This document shows, in pieces, positions 16,782 to 26,276 of a stretch of 64,000 nt of DNA. The stretch is from Clostridium sp. AM34-11AC (lineage in GTDB: Bacteria > Bacillota > Clostridia > Lachnospirales > Lachnospiraceae): assembly GCF_003435375.1 (NCBI RefSeq), contig NZ_QWGL01000005.1, forward strand, positions 75,547-139,546, written 5' to 3'. The notes under the pieces are model-generated. The model worked only from the letters and a program-made list of their open reading frames with translations, did not search any database and was not told where the DNA came from. Position 1 is the stretch's first letter; each line of letters begins with the position of its first letter. The translations under genes and the position numbers were made by a program.

Positions 16782-17789
16782 TTACTTCTTTGCAATGTAC
16801 TTTCTGATATCAAGCGCAATCGCAACTACGATAACGATACCCTGTGCGATGTACTGGTAGTTTGTATCAACACCAAGGTACTGTAAGCAGGTCTTTAAGA
16901 TCTCGAATACAAGAACACCGATAAGAACACCGGAGATACGTCCGATACCACCGTTTACGGATACACCGCCGATGGTGCAGGCTGCGATGGCCTCAAGCTC
17001 CCAGCCCTGGCCCATGTTAACGGAGGAACCACCGGATTTTGCTCCTACAAGGAAGCCGCCCAGTGCGTAAAGAGCTGCCGCTGTCATGTAGATGATGATC
17101 TTTGTCTTCTTAGTGTTTACACCGGAAACCTCTGCGGACTGCTCGTTGCCGCCGATCGCATACATATATTTTCCATGAGGAGTCATGTTATAGATGAACC
17201 ACATAACAAGACCAACCGCAAGGGCGATCAGGAACAGGAACGGGATCGCGCCAAAGAGTTTTCCTTTTGCTACTGCTGTGTATGCGTTATGATAACCACC
17301 GATCGGAGTCGCGTTTGTGTAAACAAGGCAGACACCGTAAACGATCAGCTGCATACCAAGTGTTCCGATGAAGGCCGGAACCTGTAAGTAAGAAATTACG
17401 ATGCCATTGATGAAACCAAAGATACAGCAAATTGCCACACAGATCAGAAGAACCGCGAGAACCCATAAGCCCCAGGCATTTCCGAAATCCGGAAGGTTCT
17501 GGAAGAACTTGCCGCTGTAATCCGGCTTCTGAAGTAAGGTACCTGCTAAGCAGGCAGAAAGACCAACCATACGTCCTGCGGAAAGGTCTGTACCTTTTGT
17601 AATTAAGCATCCGGATACACCGCAGGCGATGATGAATCGCGGAGCTACGTTTAATGCGATGTTGATTAAGTTGCCGCGTGAAAAGAATGTAGGCTGCTTG
17701 ATCGCAGTAAATACTGCAAGTAATAAAAGAACGACGATGATTCCATTATTGATAAGGAAATCTTTTGCACTTACTTTTTTCGCTGTCAT
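16782..17789 (-). CDS. mglC: Galactose-type ABC transporter permease
   Basis: 335 residues, BPD_transp_2 (RbsC/MglC) family, with about 8-10 membrane helices. GGVSVNGGIGRISGVLIGVLVFEILK near the C-terminus is a family hallmark. It has an unusually extended periplasmic loop (KPDYSGKFFQNLPDFGNAWG) that is also found in MglC. The start is the ATG at 17789 with GGGAGG upstream. It is the last gene of mglB-mglA-mglC, 19 bases after mglA. In the family the homodimer forms the channel for D-galactose, methyl galactoside or glucose. The exact sugar here is inferred from the binding protein. Confidence 0.88.
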   Translation of the reverse strand: MTAKKVSAKDFLINNGIIVVLLLLAVFTAIKQPTFFSRGNLINIALNVAPRFIIACGVSGCLITKGTDLSAGRMVGLSACLAGTLLQKPDYSGKFFQNLPDFGNAWGLWVLAVLLICVAICCIFGFINGIVISYLQVPAFIGTLGMQLIVYGVCLVYTNATPIGGYHNAYTAVAKGKLFGAIPFLFLIALAVGLVMWFIYNMTPHGKYMYAIGGNEQSAEVSGVNTKKTKIIIYMTAAALYALGGFLVGAKSGGSSVNMGQGWELEAIAACTIGGVSVNGGIGRISGVLIGVLVFEILKTCLQYLGVDTNYQYIAQGIVIVVAIALDIRKYIAKK

Positions 17790-17808
17790 GACTGAACCTC
17801 CCTGTAAT

Positions 17809-19341
17809 CTACTTGTTTTCCTTGCCGCTTAAAGTGAATTTTGTGGCAAAGGACATGATCTTCTCCTGAGTTGCGTCTTCTCCTTCCACCTCACCGGTGA
17901 TGTGACCGTTGCACATTACGATGATTCGGTTGGACATACCGATCAACTCCGGCATTTCCGACGAGATCATAATGATGGATTTGCCCTGTTTTACGAGATC
18001 GATCATGATCTGATAAATCTCGTATTTGGCTCCGACGTCGATACCACGGGTCGGCTCATCCATGATCAGGATATCAGGATTGTTTGCAAGCCATCTTGCG
18101 ATAATTACTTTCTGCTGGTTGCCACCGGAGAGAGACTGGATCAGCGTCTTTCCGCTCGGTGTCTTGATCTTTAATTTCGCAATGCTGTCCTTTACGACCG
18201 CATCGACTTCTTTTTTGTTGATCTTACCCATATGGGTGTAATTCTTGTAGGAAGCGATCGCAGTATTGTCATCGATGCTCAGGCATCCGAAGATACCGTT
18301 TCCGCGTCGATCCTCTGTGATCATTCCGACGGAGCTGTTGATCGCATCCTGCGGTCTCTTGATGTGAGTCTCTTTTCCGAGGATCTCCACGGTACCGCTC
18401 TCAATGTGGCGCATTCCAAAGATCGCTTCCATAAGCTCGGTTCTCTGCGCTCCTACCAGTCCGCCAAAGCCCAGGATCTCACCTTTCTTTAATTCAAAAG
18501 AGCAGTCCTTGAAGGAATTCGGCAGAATACTTGTCAGGTGGCTGACCTTTAAGACCGTCTCATCCGTCCGGTAATCATCCTTCGGCGGATAGACGTTATT
18601 TAATTCACGTCCAACCATCTGTTTTACGATCTCCTCATCGGAGATATCCTCGATCGCCCAGGTTCCAACGTATGTACCGTCGCGCATGATCGTGATATCG
18701 TCGGAGATCTGGCGGATCTCAGCCATCTTGTGGCTGATATATATCATAGAAACACCTCTGGATTTCAGGTCTCTGATGATCCGGAATAATGCTTCTACCT
18801 CGTTATCAGTCAGTGAGGAGGTCGGCTCATCCAGAATTACAAGGTTTGCACTCTGGCTGACCGCTTTTGCGATCTCTACTGACTGCATCTGTCCGATTGA
18901 TAATGTGCCGAGTTTTGCTTTCGGGTCAAAATCCATCTTGACATCCCGAAGCCATTTCTCAGCTTCTTTGTTCATCGTCGCATGATCAACGACCTTGACC
19001 GGTCCGTAGTTTTTCATCGGATACCGTCCAAGATACATATTCTCAGCGATGGAGCGCTCCGGAATCGGCTGAAGCTCCTGATGAACCATGGCAAGTCCTT
19101 TTTTCAGCGCGTCATCCGGGTTTGCGATCTCCGTCTTGACGCCGTCGATATAGACCTCGCCTTCATCCATTTTATAGATTCCGAAAAGACATTTCATCAG
19201 TGTCGATTTTCCGGCACCGTTCTCTCCCATCAGTGCGTGGACCGTTCCGGGGCGAACCCGTAAATTTACTCCGTCAAGTGCCTTAACACCTGGGAAGGTT
19301 TTTTTGACTCCTCTCATTTCGAGTCTGTACTGTTCTGCCAT
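17809..19341 (-). CDS. mglA: Galactose-type ABC transporter ATPase (two nucleotide-binding domains)
   Basis: 510 residues, the usual length of MglA/RbsA. The start is placed at the ATG at 19341 (MAEQYRLEMRGV) with AAGGAG 9 bases upstream. The N-terminal domain has Walker A GENGAGKSTLMK, signature LSIGQMQSVEIAKA and Walker B LVILDEPTSSL. The C-terminal domain has a degenerate Walker A (GFGGLVGAQRTEL), signature LSGGNQQKVIIARW and ILIMDEPTRGIDVGAK. One degenerate site is normal for sugar importers of this class. It powers uptake with MglC and MglB. Confidence 0.92.
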   Translation of the reverse strand: MAEQYRLEMRGVKKTFPGVKALDGVNLRVRPGTVHALMGENGAGKSTLMKCLFGIYKMDEGEVYIDGVKTEIANPDDALKKGLAMVHQELQPIPERSIAENMYLGRYPMKNYGPVKVVDHATMNKEAEKWLRDVKMDFDPKAKLGTLSIGQMQSVEIAKAVSQSANLVILDEPTSSLTDNEVEALFRIIRDLKSRGVSMIYISHKMAEIRQISDDITIMRDGTYVGTWAIEDISDEEIVKQMVGRELNNVYPPKDDYRTDETVLKVSHLTSILPNSFKDCSFELKKGEILGFGGLVGAQRTELMEAIFGMRHIESGTVEILGKETHIKRPQDAINSSVGMITEDRRGNGIFGCLSIDDNTAIASYKNYTHMGKINKKEVDAVVKDSIAKLKIKTPSGKTLIQSLSGGNQQKVIIARWLANNPDILIMDEPTRGIDVGAKYEIYQIMIDLVKQGKSIIMISSEMPELIGMSNRIIVMCNGHITGEVEGEDATQEKIMSFATKFTLSGKENK

Positions 19342-19459
19342 CCCAAAACTCCTTTCAGATACACTCCCCCGCATCTCCGGGTGGCATATTTTTTTAAGTT
19401 TTAAGTTCAGAGAACCGGGTGTGCCAGACACACCCGGTTCTCATTTGTTACAGTATCAA

Positions 19460-20587
19460 TTACTTTAACATATCAAGGATTTCCTGAGCGTTATCCTGAG
19501 TAACCTTCTCGTAGTTAACCATGTTGACTGCGTCAACTTTCTCACCGCTTAAGAACTTAACAGCGATATCGCTTGCTGCCTGAGCCTGTGCGAAGTGGTT
19601 GTTGAATACAGTACCTGTCTGCTTGCCGTCGATTACGTTCTGAACAGCCTCTGTCAGAGCGTCAACGCCTACAAGGTAGATATCCTCGTTAACTTTACGT
19701 CCTGCTGCTTCGATTGCCTGTAATGCACCAAGTGCCATTGCATCGTTGTTGCAGAAGATTACTTCGATCTTGTCGCCGTACTGGTTTAAAGCGTCCTGTG
19801 CGATCTGCTGAGCCCTAGCCTGATCCCAGTCACCACGCTGTTTTAAGAGCTCCTCAACTTCCATTCCTGCGTCTGTAAGAGCCTTAACAGAGAACTCTGT
19901 TCTGTACTGAGCATCTACGTTCTCCGGGTCACCCTGGATCATGATGTAGGAAACTTTGCCATCGCCGTTGATATCGCCCTTGTTTGCAGTCTCAAGGATC
20001 TCTTCGCCCTGGTATGTACCGGACTGTCTTGCGTCACATCCTACGTATGTAGCGTTAAGACCTTCAGATTCCCATCTCTCTTCTTCTGCTGCGTCCGGCT
20101 CACGGTTGATGTAAACAACCGGGATACCAGCTTCTTTACACATATCTGTGATCTCCGGTGCGGAAGAAGCCTGTACAAGGTTTAAGATCAGAACGTCATA
20201 TTTCTGTGTGATGAAGTTCTGGATCTGGTTTGTCTGCTCTGCCTGATCGCCCTTACCATCCTGAACGACTACGTTCTCAGCCTTGAATCCAAGGTCCTCT
20301 GTTAAGTAGCGAACTAACTCTGTTCTGTAAAGAGTCATGAAGTTATCATCGAACTTGTAGATGCTGATGCCGACTTTCTTGTCTGCTACATCTGTGGTTG
20401 CTGCTGCGGCTGCAGCTGTTGTTGCAGCTTCTTTTGCTGCCTCGGTAGCTGCTGCTGTTGTCTCTTTTGCTGCCTCAGTAGCTGCTGCTGTTGTTGCTGT
20501 TGTGGAAGAGCTTCCTCCGCATCCTGCTAAAGACAGGGCCATCATGGAAGCCAGTGCCATTGCTGTTACTTTCTTTGTCATTCTCAT
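19460..20587 (-). CDS. mglB: Galactose/glucose-binding lipoprotein
   Basis: 375 residues from the ATG at 20587, with GGAGG 9 bases upstream. The N-terminal lipoprotein signal ends in LSLAGC, then a Ser/Thr/Ala/Glu-rich linker (about 20-75, repeated TTAAATEAAKE units) tethers the binding domain. The domain is Peripla_BP_4 of the MglB type: NREPDAAEEERWE and the EF-hand-like calcium loop DINGDGKVSY, seen in E. coli MglB. CNNDAMALGALQAIEAAG and VGVDALTEA line the sugar site in the family. It delivers galactose or glucose to MglAC. A hairpin and a promoter lie upstream, so it can be transcribed apart from the sensor genes. Confidence 0.9.
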   Translation of the reverse strand: MRMTKKVTAMALASMMALSLAGCGGSSSTTATTAAATEAAKETTAAATEAAKEAATTAAAAAATTDVADKKVGISIYKFDDNFMTLYRTELVRYLTEDLGFKAENVVVQDGKGDQAEQTNQIQNFITQKYDVLILNLVQASSAPEITDMCKEAGIPVVYINREPDAAEEERWESEGLNATYVGCDARQSGTYQGEEILETANKGDINGDGKVSYIMIQGDPENVDAQYRTEFSVKALTDAGMEVEELLKQRGDWDQARAQQIAQDALNQYGDKIEVIFCNNDAMALGALQAIEAAGRKVNEDIYLVGVDALTEAVQNVIDGKQTGTVFNNHFAQAQAASDIAVKFLSGEKVDAVNMVNYEKVTQDNAQEILDMLK

Positions 20588-20653
20588 GTTTTGAATCCTC
20601 CCATTCAAAAAATAATTTTGACCGTTTAGGCATTTTTCCTTAACGATGAATTC

Positions 20654-20682
20654 ATTATAGCCTGCCTTTGTGCATTTTTCCA
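20654..20682 (-). promoter_or_regulatory. Probable promoter of mglBAC
   Basis: Minus strand TATAAT (20654-20659) with TGGAAA (20677-20682) at a 17-base spacing. The weak -35 is what one expects of an activator-dependent promoter, and the YesN-type regulator encoded upstream is the obvious candidate activator. That link is inference. Confidence 0.6.
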
Positions 20683-20782
20683 TACTATTTTTTATGATAA
20701 ATTATTAAAATTCTTTGATTCCTGTAAAAAAACCACAATTTTTTGTCATATCATGGCAGAAATCAGCTTAAATATAACAGTA

Positions 20783-20812
20783 CAGGCATGTGCGAGTCGG
20801 CACATGCCTGTA
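20783..20812. other. Perfect hairpin between sensor genes and mglB
   Basis: ACAGGCATGTGC and GCACATGCCTGT form a 12-bp stem with a 6-base loop. On the minus strand no T-run follows, so it is at best a partial terminator for the sensor operon. On the plus strand it is followed by a run of A. Confidence 0.55.
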
Positions 20813-20822
20813 AAAAATGATG

Positions 20823-21830
20823 TCAGTTAGCGATGACATGCTGGGGACACCAGAAATATTTTTCCTGGGTCACCTCTTTTCCCATTGCGAGCTCCTCCGC
20901 TGTATCGAAGATCCTCTTCGCGTAGACATCCTTGCTGGATTCAACCGTCCCAAAGAGTTTTCCCTCGCGGAACGCCTCCTGACCGGCCGGTGTCCCGTCG
21001 ATCCCGACAAGCTTGATCGTCCCGGCGACGATCCCCGCCCGCTCGATGGCATCGCTCGCACCGAGAGCCATGTCATCATTGTTGCAGAGCACAAGCTCGA
21101 TCTTGTTCCCATAATCCGAAAGCCACTGTTCCATGAGGGCCGAGGCCTGGTTTCTCTCCCAGTTCGCGATCCCGCCTGTGATCTTCTCGATCGGAACACC
21201 GCCGTCCTTCAGGGTCTCGATGGACCACTCTGTACGGATCAGGGAATCCTGGTGGTTCGTCTCCCCCTCAAGGAGGACATACGAAACAACCCCGTCCCCG
21301 TTCCGGTCAAGGGTGGACGGATTCTTCCGGTAGGCGTCTACGAGGATCTGCCCCTCCAGCACCGCGGACTCCTTTGCGTCCGCCCCTACATAGTATAGTT
21401 TCTCCCAGCGGTTCATGTCCTCCGCGACCGGCTCCCGGTTGAAAAAGACAATGGGAATATCCGACTCCATGGCCTGATCGATCACGCCGGACGCGGCGGA
21501 ACGGTCCACCATATTGACGCAGAGCACGTCGCAGCCAAGACCGATCATGCGTTCTGCCTGGCTGTTCTGCGTGAGCTGATTTCTCTTCGCATCCCGGACA
21601 TCCAGCGTCACGCGGACTCCGGTCTCCTTTTCATATTCCTTCGCCGCCTGCTCCATGGAATTCCGGAGGGTGCCGATGAATGTGTCATCCCCACGGTATA
21701 GCAGGACACCGATCCGCAGGGACGTCTTTTTTTCCTCATGTCCTCCGGTCTTTTTCGCGTACAGCCAGGCGCTTCCCCCGAGAAGCGCCGTCGCCGCAAT
21801 GGCAAGGATCAGAACATTTCCCTTTTTCAT
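20823..21830 (-). CDS. Membrane-anchored galactose-binding-like sensor protein
   Basis: 335 residues from the ATG at 21830 (GGGAGG upstream). It has an N-terminal hydrophobic helix (NVLILAIAATALLGGSAWLY) with no lipobox Cys and no clear cleavage site, so it probably stays anchored outside the membrane. The rest is an MglB-like sugar-binding domain, including NREPVAEDMNRWEKLYYVGA, a calcium-loop-like DRNGDGVVSY and CNNDDMALGASDAIERAG. It is close to the MglB two genes further on, but it is encoded with the histidine kinase. In Clostridium beijerinckii a membrane-anchored binding protein, XylFII, passes xylose sensing to LytS. By analogy this protein would sense galactose or glucose for the YesM-type kinase. 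Confidence 0.8.
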   Translation of the reverse strand: MKKGNVLILAIAATALLGGSAWLYAKKTGGHEEKKTSLRIGVLLYRGDDTFIGTLRNSMEQAAKEYEKETGVRVTLDVRDAKRNQLTQNSQAERMIGLGCDVLCVNMVDRSAASGVIDQAMESDIPIVFFNREPVAEDMNRWEKLYYVGADAKESAVLEGQILVDAYRKNPSTLDRNGDGVVSYVLLEGETNHQDSLIRTEWSIETLKDGGVPIEKITGGIANWERNQASALMEQWLSDYGNKIELVLCNNDDMALGASDAIERAGIVAGTIKLVGIDGTPAGQEAFREGKLFGTVESSKDVYAKRIFDTAEELAMGKEVTQEKYFWCPQHVIAN

Positions 21831-21843
21831 ACCTGCCTCCCCC

Positions 21844-22815
21844 CTATTCCATCGGATATAGCATCTTTTCGAAAATCCCACTCCTTAAGATCTCCCCGTC
21901 GATATACTCCGGTGTCAATGTGATCCGTTTTTCCTTCCACTCTCCCCCAGCTGCCTGAACCGCCTTTTCAACACTTAAATACCCCTCGTCGAACCGGTTC
22001 CATGCCATCAGACCCTTGACGATCCCCCGGTCGAGCTGGTTTAAGAGCGCCGTCGTGCTCCCGATCCCGTAAAGGGCCGTCACATGCTCCCGGTACACAC
22101 TGCTGCCCTCCAGGATATCCGCAAGCTCGGATAAGGCACCAACATCCATGCCGACCGCCATAAAATCACCGCTCTCCGGATATACCGTTTCCTCGATAGC
22201 CTTGCGGTATGTGTCCTCTGACTTTTTCTCGATCAGACGTACGGTAAAACCGGCTGGGTCCAGCACAGAGCGGATCCCGTCATACGCGTCAAGGTTCCCC
22301 GTGTACGCCATTCCCTCGGAGAACAGGCATACCGGCACAGCCGGATCCTCGCTCTCCGCAATCTTCTCCCCAAGCGTCCGTCCCATCTCGTAGCGGTCCA
22401 CAGAGATGGAGCACGCCACCGAGCTGTTGATCGCCGTGGAACCAAGAAAGATCACCGGACAGCCCGGTGAGATCTCGTCGAGCTTCATGACCGCGAGATC
22501 CTCGCGGACCGGCGCAAGGATGATCGCATTCGCTCCGTCCTTTATTTCACGGACGATCAGTTCTTCCTGCTGTTCCTCATCATTTTCCGCGTACAGCGTG
22601 ATGAAATTGACATCCGCCTGATACTTCTTCTCCGCCATATCCATGCCCGCGCGGAAGCTCCCATAATAGTTGTCATTCACGTTGTCTATGATAACAGAGA
22701 TCCGGCAGATCTCCCTCTTTTTCTCCTTGATGATCAGATCCGTGGACGACAGCAGATAGAGCGCCACAAGGAGAAGGACGCCGGCACACCAGCTGATTTT
22801 TTCTCTATTTGACAT
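21844..22815 (-). CDS. Second membrane-anchored sugar-binding-like sensor protein
   Basis: 323 residues. An N-terminal signal anchor (CAGVLLLVALYLLSS) without lipobox is followed by a Peripla_BP_4/RbsB-like domain (ISVIIDNVNDNYYGSFRAG, DGANAIILAPV, AVGMDVGALSELADILEG). It lacks the MglB calcium loop and is only distantly related to its neighbour. Its start overlaps the 3' end of the kinase gene by 11 bases and it ends 13 bases before the next sensor gene, so kinase and both binding proteins are translated as a unit. This supports a sensory rather than transport role. The ligand is unknown. Confidence 0.75.
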   Translation of the reverse strand: MSNREKISWCAGVLLLVALYLLSSTDLIIKEKKREICRISVIIDNVNDNYYGSFRAGMDMAEKKYQADVNFITLYAENDEEQQEELIVREIKDGANAIILAPVREDLAVMKLDEISPGCPVIFLGSTAINSSVACSISVDRYEMGRTLGEKIAESEDPAVPVCLFSEGMAYTGNLDAYDGIRSVLDPAGFTVRLIEKKSEDTYRKAIEETVYPESGDFMAVGMDVGALSELADILEGSSVYREHVTALYGIGSTTALLNQLDRGIVKGLMAWNRFDEGYLSVEKAVQAAGGEWKEKRITLTPEYIDGEILRSGIFEKMLYPME

Positions 22816-24604
22816 GGATCTTTTCCCTCTCTGCCGTCTCAGCGTAAGGCACCGCCCGCATGTGGATCGTCACGACCGTCCCCTCATCGAGCTCGGATTC
22901 GATGGACAGACCGTATTCCTGTCCAAAATACAGCCGGATCCTCTCATTGACGTTCCGCACCCCGATCCCGGAGCCGCTTCCGGACTTCACATGCGGCTTA
23001 TCCGTGAACATGCCTTTCACCTGCTCCTTCGTCATCCCGAGTCCGTTGTCGGAAACCTTCATATAAAGATCCTCCCCGTCCCGGTACACCCGGATCCGGA
23101 TCTCCCCATCACCGTCCATAAACTCCATTCCGTGATAGACCGCATTCTCCACGAGCGGCTGGAGGATCAGCTTCACGCTCGCGAGCTCCATGACATCCTC
23201 ATCCGCCTCGATCTCATAAGTAAAACGGTTCTTAAACCGCATGTGCTGGATCATCAGATAGTTTCTCACATGTTCCAGCTCATCCCGAACGGGAATAATG
23301 CTCTTCCCACGGCTTAAGCTGATCCGGAAGAATCTGGCGAGCGCCGTCACGACCTTCACCGCGTCCGCCTGTTTCTCATTCTCGATCATCCAGACGATGA
23401 TATCGAGGGTGTTGTAAAGGAAATGCGGGTTGATCTGCGACTGTAAGACATCAAATTCATTTTTCCGCTTGGATTCATGCTCCGCCACGATGTCATCCAT
23501 CAGATGCCGGATCTGGGTCGTCATGTTCCGGATGGAGGTGCCGAGGTGACGGATCTCATAGGAACCGCCCACATAGACTTCCGTTTCCAGATTGCCCGCC
23601 TCAATCCCGTTCACAGAACGCTCCAGTTTTTCGATCGGTGTCGTAATCCTCGTGGAAATGTAAGCATTGATGACCGCGAGGATGAATACGACAAAGGCAA
23701 CAATAAACACGATCAGGATCCTTGTCTTCAACGCGTTTAAGGATGCGCCGCCGAGTGCCGCCGCCCCGACGATCTTCCAGCCGGTATAGCCGACCGTCTT
23801 GACCGTCACGGCACGCCCCTTTCCTTTATATTCCTCCCGATGGATCCCGTCCCTGTATTCCGCTGCCGCCTCAAGGTTCTCATCCTCGAGCCCGGAGTAG
23901 ATCAGCTGGGACTGCGGATGGTAGATCAGCTCCCCATCCGCGCCGAGAAGATAGACATAGCCGCCGTTTCCCAGGGTGATCCCGTCAAACAGCTGTTCCA
24001 GGCTGTCATAGCGGATGTCGATGAGGAGAACGCCCTGCTCCGTGGACGAGCCCTCCGTGATCTCCACCGCGCGCGCCGCCGAGATCACCCAACGGTACTG
24101 GTTCTCCCCCGCGTCGAACACCCGCTGGACATGCGGGACTGAGAAGTGAAGATTCTCCGTCTTTTTCAGCGCCGCCTCAAACCACGGTTCCGCTGCCGGA
24201 TCTACCCCCGTCTTGAGTCTCGTGGCGGGAACGGCCTCCAAAAGCTCTCCGTCTCTGGAAAACAGGGCGATATTCTCGACATTATCCTTGTTGTTGTCGT
24301 AGAGAAGCGTCATCTCTTTGTTGACACTCTCATTCCTCAGATCCGTGTTTTTTACGATCCCGTAGTATGTGGTGTCCGAAAGCTTCATGATTCCGCGGAG
24401 CCACACATCCACAGACCGGTTCAGCTGGTCGATCAGGATCTGGTTCTCCTCCTGCATCGTATCCGACATCTGCTTTGACATCCGGCTGTACAGGGACAGT
24501 CCGATAAAGATGCTCGCCGCCAGGGCTGTCACCGTAAAGTAGACGAAGATCATATAGCGGATGCTGGTCCGTTTGAAAAAGCTGCCCTCATTTTCCGGTT
24601 TCAT
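22805..24604 (-). CDS. YesM/LytS-type sensor histidine kinase
   Basis: 599 residues. There is an N-terminal membrane helix (about 17-37), a large extracellular Cache-like domain, a second helix (ILIVFIVAFVVFILAVINAY), then HAMP (TRITTPIEKLERSVNGIEAG), and a His_kinase domain with the phosphorylated His in QINPHFLYNTLD, followed by HATPase_c (KSGSGSGIGVRNVNERIRLYFG). It is a typical carbohydrate-sensing kinase of Firmicutes that pairs with AraC-type response regulators. The regulator gene lies 20 bases upstream and two membrane-anchored binding proteins follow, one overlapping. Those may present the sugar to the kinase from outside. Confidence 0.9.
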   Translation of the reverse strand: MKPENEGSFFKRTSIRYMIFVYFTVTALAASIFIGLSLYSRMSKQMSDTMQEENQILIDQLNRSVDVWLRGIMKLSDTTYYGIVKNTDLRNESVNKEMTLLYDNNKDNVENIALFSRDGELLEAVPATRLKTGVDPAAEPWFEAALKKTENLHFSVPHVQRVFDAGENQYRWVISAARAVEITEGSSTEQGVLLIDIRYDSLEQLFDGITLGNGGYVYLLGADGELIYHPQSQLIYSGLEDENLEAAAEYRDGIHREEYKGKGRAVTVKTVGYTGWKIVGAAALGGASLNALKTRILIVFIVAFVVFILAVINAYISTRITTPIEKLERSVNGIEAGNLETEVYVGGSYEIRHLGTSIRNMTTQIRHLMDDIVAEHESKRKNEFDVLQSQINPHFLYNTLDIIVWMIENEKQADAVKVVTALARFFRISLSRGKSIIPVRDELEHVRNYLMIQHMRFKNRFTYEIEADEDVMELASVKLILQPLVENAVYHGMEFMDGDGEIRIRVYRDGEDLYMKVSDNGLGMTKEQVKGMFTDKPHVKSGSGSGIGVRNVNERIRLYFGQEYGLSIESELDEGTVVTIHMRAVPYAETAEREKIHVK

Positions 24605-24624
24605 ACCTCTCTCCCCCGCCGGCC

Positions 24625-26265
24625 CTACGACCGGCTTCCTCTGAATTTCGTCGGTGAAACGCCGAATTTTTTCTTAAATACGTAGCTGAAATAATTCTGT
24701 TCCTGGTAGCCGACCTTTGCCGCGATCACATAGGTCTTGTCATCCGTCTTATTCAACAGCTCCACAGCCTTATTGAGACGCACATCCGTCAGGTAACCGA
24801 TATAGGTCTGCCCCGTCGCTTTTTTGAACATCGTCGAAAAATAGGCGGGACTCATGTGCAGCGTCCGGCAGACCTGCTCCACAGACAAGTCCGGATCCTG
24901 GTAATTCTCCATGATATACCGCTTCGCGCGCTCCATGCTCTGGCGCGTCGTATTGTCACGCTCCTGGTCCATCGCCCCGTTGATCCTGAGTGCCGCCTCA
25001 AGAAGCCATTTTGAGAACTTCTCCCGGTTCATCACCTGCCGGATCATCATAAACGGGTCCGTCCCCATCCCGGTATCCCCAAAAAGCACTCCCATCTCCA
25101 GGTCGTACTGCTGGATGAGCTGGACCAGACAGTTCGCGGTGCTGAACATGTAGGTCTGGTACTGCCGCGCATGGACCTTCGCGTCAGACATCCTTCCGAT
25201 GATCCCGGATACCACGGACCTTATCTTCTCCTCCGGACCGAATTTTACCGCCTGGATGAGGGCAGACTCGTCCTCCGCGGTAAACTGGAGCTTTCCGGTG
25301 TTCACCGGCTCCACATCGTTGATGTAGATCGTACTGCCGCTCCCGACAATTGCGCAGTAGCCCAAGGCATCGAGCGCTGACCGGAAGGACTCACAGATCA
25401 GACCGAGCTCCGTCCGGCTGTGCCCGATCCCGATCGTTACCGGGATCATCAAGATCTTCCGGATCTCCTTGCAGATATCGCTTAAGATGTCGATCATGCT
25501 GGTCTGGGAGTTGTTCTCATCGATCGCCACGATCCCGGCGATCTCCGCGTCAGCCGCCCCGGAGAACGAGAACAGGGAGAATCTGCAGTACGGTTTCAGG
25601 TTCTCCTCAAGGATCTGCATCACAGAGATCGGGATCAGCTCCCGCTCCTCGTGGAGCGGAAGGATCAGCTCCCCTGACACTTCGGAAATTTCCGCTTTCA
25701 CCGCAATGGAGATCCACTTTTTCGCTCCCGCAAGTGGGATATCGTACTGTTCCAGGCGGTCATTGACCGTTTTCCCGTCCATCTGGTGGCTCACAAGATC
25801 CTTTAGGAACTGCTCGCGCAGGATCGGCAGGCTGCGTCTGTAGTTTTCCCGCAGAAGGCTCACATCGCGCTTCTGCTCGATCTCCTCGTCGAGGCTCTCC
25901 TGGATCCTCCTCAGGATCGCCGTCAGCTCCTCCACATTCACGGGCTTTAAAATATACTCCGTCACATTCAGCTTGATCGCGCGCTTCGCATAATCGAAAT
26001 CATCATATCCGGAAAAAATGACGATCTTCATCGATGGATACCTCTGGCGGATCTTCTCCGCAAGCGTCAGCCCGTCCATGTATGGCATCCGGATATCCGT
26101 GAGGACCACGTCCGGCTCTAAGGCTTCGATCTTCTCCAACGCGTCCTCCCCATTCTCCGCGTCCCCGACAACGGTAAATCCAACCGCCTGCCAGTCGATC
26201 TTGCGGATAATGCTCTTACGCACTTCCTCCTCGTCATCCACAAGGATAATTCTGTATAAGTCCAT
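24625..26265 (-). CDS. YesN-type response regulator (receiver plus AraC DNA-binding domain)
   Basis: 546 residues. The N-terminal receiver domain shows the acidic pair DDEEEVRKS and the phosphoacceptor Asp in VVLTDIRMPYMDG, followed by KPVNVEEL. The middle about 300 residues are a poorly conserved linker typical of YesN proteins. The C-terminal AraC domain has two HTH units (LSVEQVCRTLHMSPAYFSTMFKKATGQTYIGYL and VIAAKVGYQEQNYFSYVFKKKFGVSP, given here as separate stretches). It is cotranscribed with the kinase. The likely targets are mglB and perhaps its own operon. Confidence 0.9.
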   Translation of the reverse strand: MDLYRIILVDDEEEVRKSIIRKIDWQAVGFTVVGDAENGEDALEKIEALEPDVVLTDIRMPYMDGLTLAEKIRQRYPSMKIVIFSGYDDFDYAKRAIKLNVTEYILKPVNVEELTAILRRIQESLDEEIEQKRDVSLLRENYRRSLPILREQFLKDLVSHQMDGKTVNDRLEQYDIPLAGAKKWISIAVKAEISEVSGELILPLHEERELIPISVMQILEENLKPYCRFSLFSFSGAADAEIAGIVAIDENNSQTSMIDILSDICKEIRKILMIPVTIGIGHSRTELGLICESFRSALDALGYCAIVGSGSTIYINDVEPVNTGKLQFTAEDESALIQAVKFGPEEKIRSVVSGIIGRMSDAKVHARQYQTYMFSTANCLVQLIQQYDLEMGVLFGDTGMGTDPFMMIRQVMNREKFSKWLLEAALRINGAMDQERDNTTRQSMERAKRYIMENYQDPDLSVEQVCRTLHMSPAYFSTMFKKATGQTYIGYLTDVRLNKAVELLNKTDDKTYVIAAKVGYQEQNYFSYVFKKKFGVSPTKFRGSRS

Positions 26266-26276
26266 TTCCTGCTCCT

